Assembly (NCBI RefSeq): GCF_026130545.1
Contig: NZ_JAMOIM010000003.1
Location: 230,352 to 294,351, forward strand
Source: Lichenifustis flavocetrariae
GTDB taxonomy: Bacteria > Pseudomonadota > Alphaproteobacteria > Rhizobiales > Beijerinckiaceae
DNA: 64,000 bases
Direction of reading: 5' to 3'
Shown here one piece after another: positions 39,963 to 48,769 of the stretch; within the stretch, counting starts at the first letter, position 1, and each line of letters starts with the position of its first letter. The notes below the pieces were generated by a model that did no database searches, was not told where the DNA came from, and was given only the letters and a program-made list of their open reading frames with translations. Both the position numbers and the translations under genes were made by a program.

Positions 39963-40895
39963 ATGCGCATTCTCCTCACGGGCGCGAGTTCATTCACCGG
40001 CGCATGGTTCGCGACAGCTCTCGTACAAGCGGGCCATACGGTCACGGCCCCGTTCCGTGGGACCAGTGGCTCTTACGAGGGAGCGCGCGGCCAGCGGGTC
40101 AAGTCACTCGGCGGGCTCGTCGAACCGATCTGGGGCCTGTCGTTCGGGGACGAGCGATTTCAGGACCTCGTTGCCTCGCAAAGCTTCGATCTGTTCTGCC
40201 ATCACGCGGCCGAGATGACGGACTACCGGAGCTGGTCGTTCGATTCCCTCGCGGCGACAGCCGCCAACACGCGAAATGCGCGGCCGGTTCTCGAACGCCT
40301 GGTCGAAAAAGGCTGCGCAGCACTAATCGTCACCGGCAGCGTCTTCGAGCCCTTTGAAGGCTTGGGCGACCCACAGCATCGATCCTTCAACCCCTATGGA
40401 CTCTCGAAACACCTTTCCTTCGAGGTTCTCCGTCTGGAGGCCGAACGGCTGAAGCTCGCCATTGGCAAGTTCGTGATCCCGAACCCGTTCGGACCCCGCG
40501 AGGAATTTCGTTTCACCTCATTCCTGGCTCGCGAATGGATTGCGGGGCGCGTACCCAAAGTCGCGACCCCCGCCTATGTGCGCGACAATATCCCTGTCTC
40601 GCTGTTGACGCGCAGTTATGTCGACTTCGTCACGCGCAAGCTTGCGGAAAACGCTTCTCTTCGGGGGACGCCAAGCGGTTACATCGAGGACCAGGGTGCT
40701 TTCGCGCATCGTGTCGCACGAGAGCTCGCGCCGCGCCTCGGCTGCCCGTGTCCGGTCGAACTCGCGGTGCAGACCGACTTCCTGGAACCCCTCGTCCGCG
40801 TCAACGACCAACGGGCACCGCAGCTCTTTCCGGATTGGTCGGAAAGCGGTGCCTGGGATGACCTTGCCGCCTACTACAAAACCGTCTTCTCGTAG
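39963..40895 (+). CDS. NAD-dependent epimerase/dehydratase family protein
   Basis: The 310-residue extended SDR has TGASSFTGAWFATALVQAG for the dinucleotide, CHHAAEMTDYRSWSFDS, VTGSVFEPFEG and the catalytic FNPYGLSKHLSFE. It likely reduces or epimerises a nucleotide sugar made by the upstream genes; RfbJ-type CDP-sugar reductases are one possibility. Confidence 0.8.
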   Translation: MRILLTGASSFTGAWFATALVQAGHTVTAPFRGTSGSYEGARGQRVKSLGGLVEPIWGLSFGDERFQDLVASQSFDLFCHHAAEMTDYRSWSFDSLAATAANTRNARPVLERLVEKGCAALIVTGSVFEPFEGLGDPQHRSFNPYGLSKHLSFEVLRLEAERLKLAIGKFVIPNPFGPREEFRFTSFLAREWIAGRVPKVATPAYVRDNIPVSLLTRSYVDFVTRKLAENASLRGTPSGYIEDQGAFAHRVARELAPRLGCPCPVELAVQTDFLEPLVRVNDQRAPQLFPDWSESGAWDDLAAYYKTVFS

Positions 40896-40987
40896 TTTGT
40901 GGACGGGTAAAGACAGTCGCCACGATTTGCTCTTCATGGCCCGACCGGCCGAGCCGGCGTGGCTCCATCGCGACGGTACAGGCAGGC

Positions 40988-42019
40988 ATGCGCACGCTCA
41001 TCATCCTGGTGAATCGCAATAACAAGAAGGACACGATCGAGTGTCTCGAAAGCCTCCGACGCTGTGAGGGCGCCTTCGACGTATTCGTCAGCGATAACGC
41101 CTCGACGGACGGCTCACTCGACGCGATGCAGGCCTGGGCCGAAGGCAAAGTCGCGGTCGACACTGCGAGCAAAGCCTGGGATAGCATCCGCCATCACCCT
41201 ATCGAGGTAGCGGACGTCACCTGGGGCCGTTATGCGTCCGAAGACGATGCGAAAGCCGATCCACGCGAGCGATGGGTGACATTCGCCTCGACCGGCGGGT
41301 CGCGCGGCTTCCCGGCCGGCAACAATGTCGGCCTTCGTTACGGGCTCACCCGCGCTTACGACTATTTCTGGGTCCTCAACAACGATACCGTCGTTGAACC
41401 GACAGCGCTCGTGCGGCTCGTGGCGAAGATGCAGAGCGACCCGACGATCGGCATCTGCGGATCGTCGCTCCTGTTCTACGCGCGTCCCGACATCGTCCAG
41501 GCACTGGGCGGTTGCGGCTACAACCCGCGTACCGCCGCCTCGCAAGCCGTTGGCGCTGGACAGCGGTTTCCCCTGCCCGCCACCGCGCTACCGGCGGAAC
41601 AATCGATCGACCATATCCTCGGCGCGGCGATGTTCGTGTCCCGTGCCGTTCTCGAAGACGTGGGCCTCATGAACGAGGAACTTTACCTCTACTTTGAAGA
41701 GATAGATTGGACGATGCGGTTGCGGCCGAAATACAGGAGCGGTTATGAACCGGCCAGTATCGTCTACCATAAGCATGGTGGCACGATGGGCGGGGGCACG
41801 AAGAAACCATCCCGTCACCGCATCTATTATATGACGGTGAACCGGATCCTCTTCACCCGAAAGCACTTCCCGGCCGCGCTTCCCTTCGTCGTCCTCGCGA
41901 TTCTGGCGCAAGCGCTTAAGAATGCGATCCGAGGCCGATGGCAAATCAGTTCCTGGGTCTTACGCGACCTTGCCTATGGTCTGACGCGGGCTCGTTATCC
42001 CCTGCGCGAGATCGCCTGA
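40988..42019 (+). CDS. Family 2 glycosyltransferase
   Basis: The 343-residue product has a GT-A fold: LIILVNRNNKKDTIECLESL, FVSDNASTDGSLDAM, GGSRGFPAGNNVGLRYGL, a metal-binding VLNNDTVVEP and DHILGAAMFVSRAVLEDVGL with EIDW further on. The C-terminus has one or two membrane-associated helices (FVVLAILAQALKN). It resembles rhamnosyltransferases. It is the last gene of the operon, 92 bp after the SDR. Confidence 0.88.
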   Translation: MRTLIILVNRNNKKDTIECLESLRRCEGAFDVFVSDNASTDGSLDAMQAWAEGKVAVDTASKAWDSIRHHPIEVADVTWGRYASEDDAKADPRERWVTFASTGGSRGFPAGNNVGLRYGLTRAYDYFWVLNNDTVVEPTALVRLVAKMQSDPTIGICGSSLLFYARPDIVQALGGCGYNPRTAASQAVGAGQRFPLPATALPAEQSIDHILGAAMFVSRAVLEDVGLMNEELYLYFEEIDWTMRLRPKYRSGYEPASIVYHKHGGTMGGGTKKPSRHRIYYMTVNRILFTRKHFPAALPFVVLAILAQALKNAIRGRWQISSWVLRDLAYGLTRARYPLREIA

Positions 42020-42041
42020 CCGCCTGACGGTCGACGCAGCT

Positions 42042-42131
42042 TCAATCTCCGAAATCGATCTCGGGAGCGATGTCGATGAGATGAAGCAGGAACGCCAGGG
42101 GCAACAACCATAGATCGACGAGGATGAGCAT
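42042..42131 (-). CDS. Small membrane peptide, 29 residues
   Basis: On the minus strand an ATG at 42131 opens a 29-codon frame reading MLILVDLWLLPLAFLLHLID then IAPEIDFGD and a TGA. It is one hydrophobic helix followed by an acidic tail. A strong Shine-Dalgarno GGGGAG lies 9 bases upstream, and the preceding DNA is AT-richer, as expected of a promoter. Small proteins like this are often missed; I cannot assign a role. It is convergent with the glycosyltransferase. Confidence 0.45.
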   Translation of the reverse strand: MLILVDLWLLPLAFLLHLIDIAPEIDFGD

Positions 42132-42635
42132 TGTTCGGCTCCCCAGGCTTAAACCATAAGTCCTAAACCAGAATGGTTAACAAATCCTCACGCCTCGCTT
42201 CGCTCGTCGCTCGTCATAGCCCCCGCTCAAGCGCCGATCGAGCCCAGGAGCTTGTCGCCGTCACGATAGGTTCACAGATCAACAAAGGTCCAGGTGACGC
42301 TTTCGTCACAGTACAAAGAATTTTGCGGCCCACACGTAGCCAGGCCCCAGCAACATCATCGTAGATTTTCGAAGCAAGTTCCGTTCGCTGCAGCCCGCAT
42401 TCGCGGCGGGCAACCGCGAGCCGCGGGTTTCTACTGTGAGCACCAGAAGGAATTTGAATCAGCCGCAAATGTCGGCTGGACGGCGCGTGTTTGAACAGGC
42501 CGGCTTGCTTGACAAAAACGCGTGACTGCTATTTGGATACAATCGTTGCAACTTAGGAGTGTATCTTATAAAGACGCACACTGTGCGCTTAACTCTGCAG
42601 GCGCTCTGCGGTAGCGCGTAGGTTTGGAGGTGTCC
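42132..42635. other. Gene-free region upstream of the PEP-CTERM gene
   Basis: About 500 bp with no convincing gene. It must hold the promoter of the small minus-strand ORF and that of the PEP-CTERM gene. A 13-bp palindrome CGCACACTGTGCG lies at about 42575-42588. A TTGACA at 42509-42514 lacks a properly spaced -10. Confidence 0.4.
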
Positions 42636-43172
42636 ATGGTGAAATTTCTATCGGCCGTCGGAGCAACCGCGTTTGTGGTCTCAGCATCGGTCCTCCCTGC
42701 GAACGCATTTATGGTCGATGGTGCTGTGACTCCCATCAATCATTATTTCAGTTCATCATATGTATTTGGCGACTTTTCCAACGCCTACACATTTACTCTC
42801 ACCAAAAAAAGCGACGTCAATGCATCTTTCAGCGGCAATCCAGGTGCATTGCTGAGCCTGAGCGATTTTGGCATATTTACGGGTCCCCCGGCGACGGGGT
42901 ACACGGAAAAAACCTCGTATCTAACAGAAAACGTTTTCGGCAATCTGACAGCCGGCACGAGTTCTACAACGCTCGATCCAGGGACTTACTTCATCGGAGT
43001 GACAGGAAACTCTGGATCGTCGACGGGTACTTACGATGGAACTCTGTCGATCAGCGCAGTTCCCCTTCCCTCGACGGTCGGGCTGTTCGGAGTAGGTGTG
43101 CTGAGCCTCGGCGTCGTGGGTGCGCTACGCGGGCGCTCTCGCGAAAAAACATCTGCCCTGCCCACGATTTGA
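42636..43172 (+). CDS. FxDxF-type PEP-CTERM secreted protein
   Basis: The 178-residue product has a signal peptide (KFLSAVGATAFVVSASVL, PANAF), the FxDxF-type segment FGDFSNAYTFTLTKKSDV, a Ser/Thr/Gly-rich beta region, and a C-terminal sorting tail VPLPSTVGLFGVGVLSLG with a final GALRGRSREK. Exosortase cuts such tails and exports the protein to the cell surface or the exopolysaccharide matrix, which fits its position next to the polysaccharide operon. The exosortase itself is not in the window. Its codon use is less GC-rich than neighbours. Start follows GGAGG. Confidence 0.85.
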   Translation: MVKFLSAVGATAFVVSASVLPANAFMVDGAVTPINHYFSSSYVFGDFSNAYTFTLTKKSDVNASFSGNPGALLSLSDFGIFTGPPATGYTEKTSYLTENVFGNLTAGTSSTTLDPGTYFIGVTGNSGSSTGTYDGTLSISAVPLPSTVGLFGVGVLSLGVVGALRGRSREKTSALPTI

Positions 43173-43210
43173 GGTCAGATTTCCGAAAGTTACTACAAGG
43201 CTAATTTAGC

Positions 43211-43240
43211 AAAGCTCGGGCGAGACGCCCTTCGAGCTTT
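43211..43240 (+). terminator. Hairpin after the PEP-CTERM gene
   Basis: Arms AAAGCTCG (43211-43218) and CGAGCTTT (43233-43240) with an inner GGCG-AGA-CGCC stem form a hairpin with a 3-base bulge 39 bp after the stop. No T-run follows, so it may terminate weakly or protect the message end. Confidence 0.45.
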
Positions 43241-43408
43241 CCGGCCGAGGTTCGCACTCCTTGATCACGAGAGCGGATTTCATCATTCGCTCGCTTCGAT
43301 CCGATACCAGAAGCTCGCACAAGCGGCTCTATCAATGAGGTTACGCTCGCTTTTGCCTTCTGAAGTTATCGCGAGCGGTATCCCGCTCCAGGCGGTGTAC
43401 CAACAAAG

Positions 43409-43434
43409 ATCGCCCGGCCTTGAGGCCGGGCGAT
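43409..43434 (-). terminator. Hairpin after the DUF1236 gene
   Basis: ATCGCCCGGCC (43409-43419), loop TTGA, and GGCCGGGCGAT (43424-43434) form a perfect 11-bp stem 25 bp after the stop of the minus-strand DUF1236 gene. On that strand it is followed by CTTTGTTG, a modest U-stretch. Confidence 0.65.
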
Positions 43435-43459
43435 GCAGTATCCAACGAGGAAGCCTGGA

Positions 43460-43921
43460 TCAGTCGATGATATCGACGACGCGCCGCGTGCGCGGATCGA
43501 CCAGCACGGTCCTGTCGTTCACCCGAGCGTACCGGTAGCGCTGCGCGCTCGGGTAATCCGGGGGAACTTCACGGTAGGTGACGCCCGACCGCGGCAGGAT
43601 CGCGCCCACGCGCAATGGCCGGCTGTAGTGGTAAGATGGGTAGTTCTCGCCGGCCACATAATCGTGGAAGCGCGGACGCTCGTCAGCTCCCAGAATACCG
43701 CCAACGATCCCTGTTGCCGTTCCGACAGCACCAGTTGCTGCACCGACACCCGCGCCGATCGCGCCGCCGACAATTCCACCGATCGGACCGCCAACCGCGT
43801 TCCCCTGAGCGGCCCCGCTGGCCGCACCATCCTGGGTTCCTTGAACGATTTGAGCGCTCGCGGCGAGCGGCATAAACGCCAGCGCAGCCACGATGGATCC
43901 GGTGATAAGATATGTACGCAT
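43460..43921 (-). CDS. DUF1236 secreted protein with glycine-zipper segment
   Basis: The 153-residue product has a signal peptide (MRTYLITGSIVAALAFMPLA, ASAQ), a glycine-rich middle (GGPIGGIVGGAIGAGVG and on) that can form a membrane-embedded glycine zipper, and a C-terminal DUF1236 domain with GVTYREVPPDYPSAQRYRYA and VLVDPRTRRVVDIID. Envelope protein of unknown role. The ATG at 43921 follows GGGGG; the frame upstream to 44080 is not used. Confidence 0.85.
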   Translation of the reverse strand: MRTYLITGSIVAALAFMPLAASAQIVQGTQDGAASGAAQGNAVGGPIGGIVGGAIGAGVGAATGAVGTATGIVGGILGADERPRFHDYVAGENYPSYHYSRPLRVGAILPRSGVTYREVPPDYPSAQRYRYARVNDRTVLVDPRTRRVVDIID

Positions 43922-44109
43922 TGGTAACCCCCTTGTGTCCGCGTTCAACGCGCTTCGCTGGCAGGGGTTCCCGATCCGATCTTCGAAAGAGAAGCCCGTA
44001 GCGCATCGAGAGAAGGGAATGTCTTCCAAGAGAGTATTGTGTGGCGTCGGCGCCTTTGCGGATAGAACGTTACGGCTCAACGACTGTCGCTCATCCCCGT
44101 GCAGCTCAT

Positions 44110-44997
44110 ATGACCCTGGAACAACTCCGTGTTTTCGTGGCCGTCGCCGAGCGCCAGCATATCACGCGCGCCGCCGAAGCCCTTCACATGGCGCAATCCG
44201 CGGTCAGCGCGGCTGTGGCCGCCCTCGAAGCGCGGCACGGCGCGACATTATTTCACCGGGTTGGTCGTGGCATCGCACTCACGGACGCGGGAAGGTTGTT
44301 CCTGATCGAAGCGCGCGCCGTTCTGGCGCGCGCGGCGGGCGCCGAACTGGTCCTGGCGGAATTGGCGGGGCTCAAACGCGGAAGCTTGAGCGTGCGGGCC
44401 AGTCAAACGATCGCGAGCTATTGGTTGCCGCGCCACCTCGTTGCGTTCCGACGCGCCTATCCGGGCATCGACGTTCGGCTCACGATTGGCAATACCACTG
44501 AGGTGGCACGCGCCATCCGCGATGGCGCCGCCGACCTCGGCTTCGTCGAGGCAGAGGTTGAGGACCCCTTGCTGAGATCGCGCACCGTGGCGCGCGACCA
44601 GCTTGTCATCGTGGTCGCACCGGATCACCGATGGGCCACGGGCTCCTCAATCCCGGCGTTGGAGTGGCCGGACAGCGATTGGGTGCTGCGGGAACAGGGC
44701 TCCGGCACGCGCTCGATCTTCGAGGTCGCGGCCCGGGAGGCTGGCGTATTGGAGCGTCTCAACGTCGCCTTCGAGCTCCCGTCCAATGAGGCCGTGCGGG
44801 GTGCGGTAGAGGCCGGCATGGGAGCCACGGCTCTCTCCGCCTCCGTCGTCGCCTCCTCGATCGAGGCAGGCTTGCTGGTGGCCATCCCGTCCGTGCTCCC
44901 GGATCGCGCCTTCACGCTGTTGCAGCACATCGAGCGCTCCCCCAGTCGTGCCACGGCGGCGCTCCTCGACATCATCGAATCCACCCCTCGCAGCTGA
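44110..44997 (+). CDS. LysR-family regulator (YeiE-like)
   Basis: The 295-residue product has an N-terminal winged helix (MTLEQLRVFVAVAERQHITR, AAEALHMAQSAVSAAVAALE) and a periplasmic-binding-like effector domain with GLKRGSLSVRASQTIASYWL and GAADLGFVEAEVEDP. It sits 96 bp upstream of a YeiH-type exporter gene on the same strand, as YeiE does next to YeiH in enterobacteria, so it probably controls that gene in response to sulfite or a related compound. Confidence 0.87.
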   Translation: MTLEQLRVFVAVAERQHITRAAEALHMAQSAVSAAVAALEARHGATLFHRVGRGIALTDAGRLFLIEARAVLARAAGAELVLAELAGLKRGSLSVRASQTIASYWLPRHLVAFRRAYPGIDVRLTIGNTTEVARAIRDGAADLGFVEAEVEDPLLRSRTVARDQLVIVVAPDHRWATGSSIPALEWPDSDWVLREQGSGTRSIFEVAAREAGVLERLNVAFELPSNEAVRGAVEAGMGATALSASVVASSIEAGLLVAIPSVLPDRAFTLLQHIERSPSRATAALLDIIESTPRS

Positions 44998-45093
44998 GCA
45001 TTGATCGCCATTGCCGATCGTTTCATGCGCTAACCTGCGTTGGATCGAGATCGAGGAAGCACGGATCATCCCCTCACAACGAGGAATGACCGC

Positions 45094-46194
45094 ATGCTCC
45101 CGCTTCGAACCTCCCGCCTCCCAGCACTAGCTCTCGGAGATATTCCCTTCGGATCGCGGGCTGTCGACAGGGGCATGGTGCTTGGGCCCGGTCTCCTGCT
45201 CTCCGCTCTGGTCACAGTGGGCGCCTTCGGGATCGAGGACATCGAGTGCCGGATGTTCGGACGGCCCTGGCTGGAAGCCCTGGTGCTGGCGATCCTGCTC
45301 GGCACTGTCGTGCGTTCTGTGTGGACCCCGGGCGCATGTTTTCAGGCCGGCATCGACTTTTCCGCGAAGATCCTGCTCGAAATCGCCGTGATGCTGCTCG
45401 GTGCCGCGGTTTCGTTCCGCGCCCTCGCCGGTATCGGGCCTGGTCTGCTGTTCGGAATTGCCGGCACGGTCATTCTCGCGATCACCGCGAGCTTCGGCCT
45501 GTGCCGGATCCTGGGCCTGCCCCATCGCCTCGCACTTCTCGTCGCCTGCGGCAACGCCATTTGCGGCAATTCCGCCATTGCGGCGGTCGCCCCGGTCATC
45601 GGGGCCGACAGCGACGATGTCGCGTCCTCGATCGCCTTTACGGCCGTGCTTGGTGTGCTGGTCGTGCTCAGCCTGCCGCTGCTGCTACCCGTTCTTGGTT
45701 TCTCGGTGACACAATTCGGCGTCTTCGCCGGGCTGACCGTCTACGCGGTGCCGCAGGTCCTCGCCGCGACCACGCCGGTCGGAGCGATGGCGGTGCAGAT
45801 CGGCACGCTCGTCAAGCTGGTCCGCGTGCTGATGCTGGGCCCGGTGGTGCTGGCGCTCTCGATCGCGGCGCGCGCCGTTCACACCGACGCTGAGCCGCCT
45901 GGATCCATCGCGCGGAAATCCATCCCGATATACGCGATCGTTCCCTGGTTCATCGTCGCCTTTCTCGGCTTGGCCGCCCTGCATACACTCGGCCTCATGC
46001 CTGCTGTCGCACTGGCGCCCGCCGCCGGCGCCGCGCGCCTTTTGACCGTCGTCTCCATGGCCGCACTCGGTCTCGGGGTCGACATCCGGGTGGTGGCGCG
46101 TGCCGGGGGGCGGGTCACAGGTGCCGTTGTGACTTCGCTCCTGCTCCTCGGTTTCATCAGCCTGGGACTGATCAGGATGCTTGGCCTGGCTTGA
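45094..46194 (+). CDS. YeiH/UPF0324 family putative sulfate exporter
   Basis: The 366-residue membrane protein has about ten hydrophobic helices, with AKILLEIAVMLLGAAVSFRA, CGNAICGNSAIAAVAPVIGA and VYAVPQVLAATTPVGAMAVQ as family segments. Members are annotated as sulfate or sulfite-related exporters; the substrate is not proven here. The ATG at 45094 is used. The LysR gene upstream is the likely regulator. Confidence 0.87.
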   Translation: MLPLRTSRLPALALGDIPFGSRAVDRGMVLGPGLLLSALVTVGAFGIEDIECRMFGRPWLEALVLAILLGTVVRSVWTPGACFQAGIDFSAKILLEIAVMLLGAAVSFRALAGIGPGLLFGIAGTVILAITASFGLCRILGLPHRLALLVACGNAICGNSAIAAVAPVIGADSDDVASSIAFTAVLGVLVVLSLPLLLPVLGFSVTQFGVFAGLTVYAVPQVLAATTPVGAMAVQIGTLVKLVRVLMLGPVVLALSIAARAVHTDAEPPGSIARKSIPIYAIVPWFIVAFLGLAALHTLGLMPAVALAPAAGAARLLTVVSMAALGLGVDIRVVARAGGRVTGAVVTSLLLLGFISLGLIRMLGLA

Positions 46195-46233
46195 TTGCCG
46201 TCGGATCGAGGGCGACGGGTCGGCTTGCGCCCC

Positions 46234-46764
46234 TCAATCGCACTTCTGCCGATGCATCTTGACGATCAGGGATTGCGGTGCCCTGGCGTAATCGAGCGTG
46301 ACACCGGCGGATGTTTCGGCCCAAGGGCCGTTGGCGGAATGGGCAAGAAGTTCATCGAGCAAGCGCGCGCGCAGCTTCGTCTCGTCCTCGCCCGAAAACC
46401 GGCTCGCCAGACGGGCCGAGAGCGCGTTGAATTTCGCGATCTCCAGCGGCTCGGCCGGCAGGGGCAGCTCGACCCCGATCTCGATCACAAGGTCGTCCTG
46501 CTCTCGCAGCACGAGCCCGACATCCGAGCCGATGAAGATCGAGACCGTGCTGTCCCGATAGGGCTGCGTGCGGCCGAAGCCGGTGATGCCGATGTCGCGG
46601 ATCTGGGTCTGCAGGCTGCGTCGAAGGTCGATCCCCGTCGTCGGAAACATGACGCTGTGACAATCGGCGCGTGCCGGAGCGCCCCAGGCCAGCGCGCCGA
46701 ACACGCCAGCGGCAAAGCTCGCGCGCCATGCCTGGGCGTCGTGGCGCCTGCTCTGCCTCCGCAT
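46234..46764 (-). CDS. Unknown secreted protein downstream of minE
   Basis: The 176-residue product has a basic N-terminus, a hydrophobic segment (FAAGVFGALAWGAPARA) and then a mature region with FPTTGIDLRRSLQTQIRDIG, FIGSDVGLVLREQDDLVIEI and a Cys near the end (HRQKCD) that could pair with the early DCHS Cys. I do not recognise the family. The ATG at 46764 is preferred; a TTG at 46827 would overlap minE. It lies on the minE strand, 52 bp downstream. Confidence 0.65.
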   Translation of the reverse strand: MRRQSRRHDAQAWRASFAAGVFGALAWGAPARADCHSVMFPTTGIDLRRSLQTQIRDIGITGFGRTQPYRDSTVSIFIGSDVGLVLREQDDLVIEIGVELPLPAEPLEIAKFNALSARLASRFSGEDETKLRARLLDELLAHSANGPWAETSAGVTLDYARAPQSLIVKMHRQKCD

Positions 46765-46816
46765 CGCCTCCCGGGTCCTGAAGGTCCCGGAAAGCACGTT
46801 GGGGAGCGAGATGGGC

Positions 46817-47104
46817 TTACGACGCAAGGGCCGTCACGTTTGACGACGGCGCACGGATTTCGAGGTCGACTTCGAGGGTCGACAACCGGTCGGTCTTGCC
46901 CATCTTGACCCGCACCTTGTCGGGATCAACCGCGACGTGTTTGGCGATCACCTTGAGGATTTCCTCGCGCAGGATCGCCACGAGATCCGAGCGGCCGACG
47001 AGCGCCCGTTCGTGGGCTAGCAGGATCTGAAGCCGTTCACGGGCCTGCGGCGCCGACGAGTTTCTGCTCGTGAAACTGTTGGTGAAAAGACGGAATGGAT
47101 TCAC
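46817..47104 (-). CDS. minE: Cell-division topological factor MinE
   Basis: The 95-residue protein drives MinCD oscillation. The N-terminal part has [20 protein letters not shown], the MinD-activating segment, followed by the dimerisation domain [17 protein letters not shown]. It starts at a GTG overlapping the minD stop (GTGA), which keeps MinD and MinE synthesis in proportion. Confidence 0.93.
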   Translation of the reverse strand: MNPFRLFTNSFTSRNSSAPQARERLQILLAHERALVGRSDLVAILREEILKVIAKHVAVDPDKVRVKMGKTDRLSTLEVDLEIRAPSSNVTALAS

Positions 47105-47916
47105 GCGGCCCTCCGACCGAACAGCATGCCGAGGAGGTTCCTCTTCTCGCGCGGGATGGTGATATCGAGTGCTTCGCCGCGCAGGCGACGCGCGGCCTCG
47201 GCATAGGCCTTGGCCGGAAGACTGTTGGGATTGTTGATGGTGACGGGGGAGCCCACGTTCGAGGCCCGCAGAACGTCCTGGCTCTCGGGGATGATCCCGA
47301 GCAGCGGAATCGACAGAATTTCGAGCACGTCCTCGGTCTTCAGCATGTCGCCACGCTGGGCGCGGGCATGGTCGTAGCGGGTGATCAGCAGGTATTTGTC
47401 CATCCACTGGCCACGCTCGGCCTTCTCGGTCTTGGAATCGAGCATGCCGATGATGCGATCGGAATCGCGTACCGACGAAACCTCCGGATTCGTCACGATC
47501 ACCGCGAGATCCGCATGGCGCATGGCGAGAAAAGCACCGCGTTCGATCCCGGCCGGGCTGTCGCAGATCACCCAGTCGAATCGCTCGCGAAGCTCGGCGA
47601 TGACGCGGGCGACGCCCTCGTCGGTCAATGCGTCCTTGTCGCGCGTCTGCGAGGCCGGAAGGAGATAGAGGGTCTCGACGCGCTTGTCGCGGATGAGGGC
47701 CTGGTTGAGGTTGGCCTGGCCCTGAATGACGTTGATGAGATCATAGACCACCCGGCGCTCGGCGCCGAGGACGAGGTCGAGGTTACGCAGACCGACGTCG
47801 AAATCGACCACCGCGACGCTCTGCCCTTCCTGCGCCAAAGCGGCGCCGAGGGCGGCCGTCGAGGTCGTCTTTCCGACGCCCCCCTTGCCTGACGTAACCA
47901 CCAGAACCTGCGACAT
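47101..47916 (-). CDS. minD: Septum-site-determining ATPase MinD
   Basis: The 271-residue ParA-type ATPase has the deviant Walker [20 protein letters not shown], the [20 protein letters not shown] segment and a C-terminal amphipathic membrane-targeting helix ([14 protein letters not shown]). It recruits MinC to the membrane. The ATG at 47916 follows GGGAG; the frame to 47949 is not used. Confidence 0.95.
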   Translation of the reverse strand: MSQVLVVTSGKGGVGKTTSTAALGAALAQEGQSVAVVDFDVGLRNLDLVLGAERRVVYDLINVIQGQANLNQALIRDKRVETLYLLPASQTRDKDALTDEGVARVIAELRERFDWVICDSPAGIERGAFLAMRHADLAVIVTNPEVSSVRDSDRIIGMLDSKTEKAERGQWMDKYLLITRYDHARAQRGDMLKTEDVLEILSIPLLGIIPESQDVLRASNVGSPVTINNPNSLPAKAYAEAARRLRGEALDITIPREKRNLLGMLFGRRAA

Positions 47917-47945
47917 ACTCGTTCTCCCGTTCCCCGTTTGCGCCA

Positions 47946-48662
47946 TCACGCCAAAGCTTCGACCATGAGCGTATCGCCACTCGTCCAGGCCTGGATCGGC
48001 CGGCCCCGAAGGCCGACGTCGATTTCATCGGCCGTCTTGTACAATCCGTCGACCGCCAGGAGCTCCGCGTCGAGGCTCTGGCAGAAGATGCGGCCGCTGC
48101 GGTTGCCCCAGCCGGCCAGCGCCCTGCCCCGCAGCGCCCCATAAACGTGGATGGAACCGCCCGCCACGATCTCGGCTCCCGAGGCGACAGAGCCCAGCAC
48201 CGTGACGTCGCCGTCCGGACAATAAATCGACTGGCCGGAGCGGACCGGCCGCTCGATCACCATCGAGGTCGCCGGTCGCGGCACGGGCTGGCTCGGCGGC
48301 GGCGTGTCCTCGTTCTTGCCCGGAGGCTCGATCGGCATCGAGGGGCGGCCATCGGCGATGATCGGCGGCAGGCCACGGGCATCCGCGCCTAGAATCGCGG
48401 TTTCGGTGCCTTCGAGCGCCATCACGCGAATCTTGCGCGCCTGGAGTTCGTTGACAATGCCCATCAGGTCCGGCCGCTTCTGCGGCAGCGCCGAGACGTC
48501 GACCACGACGGGACGGTTCACGAAATAGGCGGGCGAGCGAGCCAGCAGCCGGTCGAGTTCTTCGAGCCACTGGTCCGTGGGCGGCTCGGGCGTCAGCACG
48601 AGGGCCATCAGCGAACGACCGCGGAACCGGACGGATGTTGGGGATGCGAGGGAATCAGTCAC
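47946..48662 (-). CDS. minC: Septum-site-determining protein MinC
   Basis: The 238-residue FtsZ-assembly inhibitor has an N-terminal domain (VRFRGRSLMALVLTPEPPTD), a Pro-rich linker and the C-terminal beta-helix that binds MinD (DVTVLGSVASGAEIVAGGSI and VYGALRGRALAGW). It starts at a GTG. Two CtrA boxes lie directly upstream, so division-site selection is probably under cell-cycle control. Confidence 0.93.
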   Translation of the reverse strand: MTDSLASPTSVRFRGRSLMALVLTPEPPTDQWLEELDRLLARSPAYFVNRPVVVDVSALPQKRPDLMGIVNELQARKIRVMALEGTETAILGADARGLPPIIADGRPSMPIEPPGKNEDTPPPSQPVPRPATSMVIERPVRSGQSIYCPDGDVTVLGSVASGAEIVAGGSIHVYGALRGRALAGWGNRSGRIFCQSLDAELLAVDGLYKTADEIDVGLRGRPIQAWTSGDTLMVEALA

Positions 48663-48666
48663 GGGC

Positions 48667-48681
48667 TTAACGATCCTTTAA
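48667..48681. promoter_or_regulatory. CtrA box 1 at the minC start
   Basis: TTAA-CGATCCT-TTAA is a perfect match to the CtrA consensus TTAA-N7-TTAA. It begins only 5 bp before the minC GTG and overlaps the expected ribosome-binding region, so binding here should repress. Confidence 0.75.
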
Positions 48682-48705
48682 TGGCGCGATTTGGCGCCTG
48701 TATCG

Positions 48706-48720
48706 TTAAAGAACCCTTAA
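48706..48720. promoter_or_regulatory. CtrA box 2 upstream of minC
   Basis: TTAA-AGAACCC-TTAA is a second perfect CtrA box, 39 bp centre to centre from the first. CtrA control of min genes is known from Brucella and Sinorhizobium. A CtrA effect on this promoter is inferred. Confidence 0.75.
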
Positions 48721-48769
48721 TGAGAACGGGTCGCGCCAGGGGCGCAGGCACGAAAACCTTAACGGCAGG

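Noticed and set aside
42509-42543. TTGACA with TACAAT as a promoter of the PEP-CTERM gene
   Set aside because: The spacing is 23 bp, too long for a normal sigma-70 promoter.
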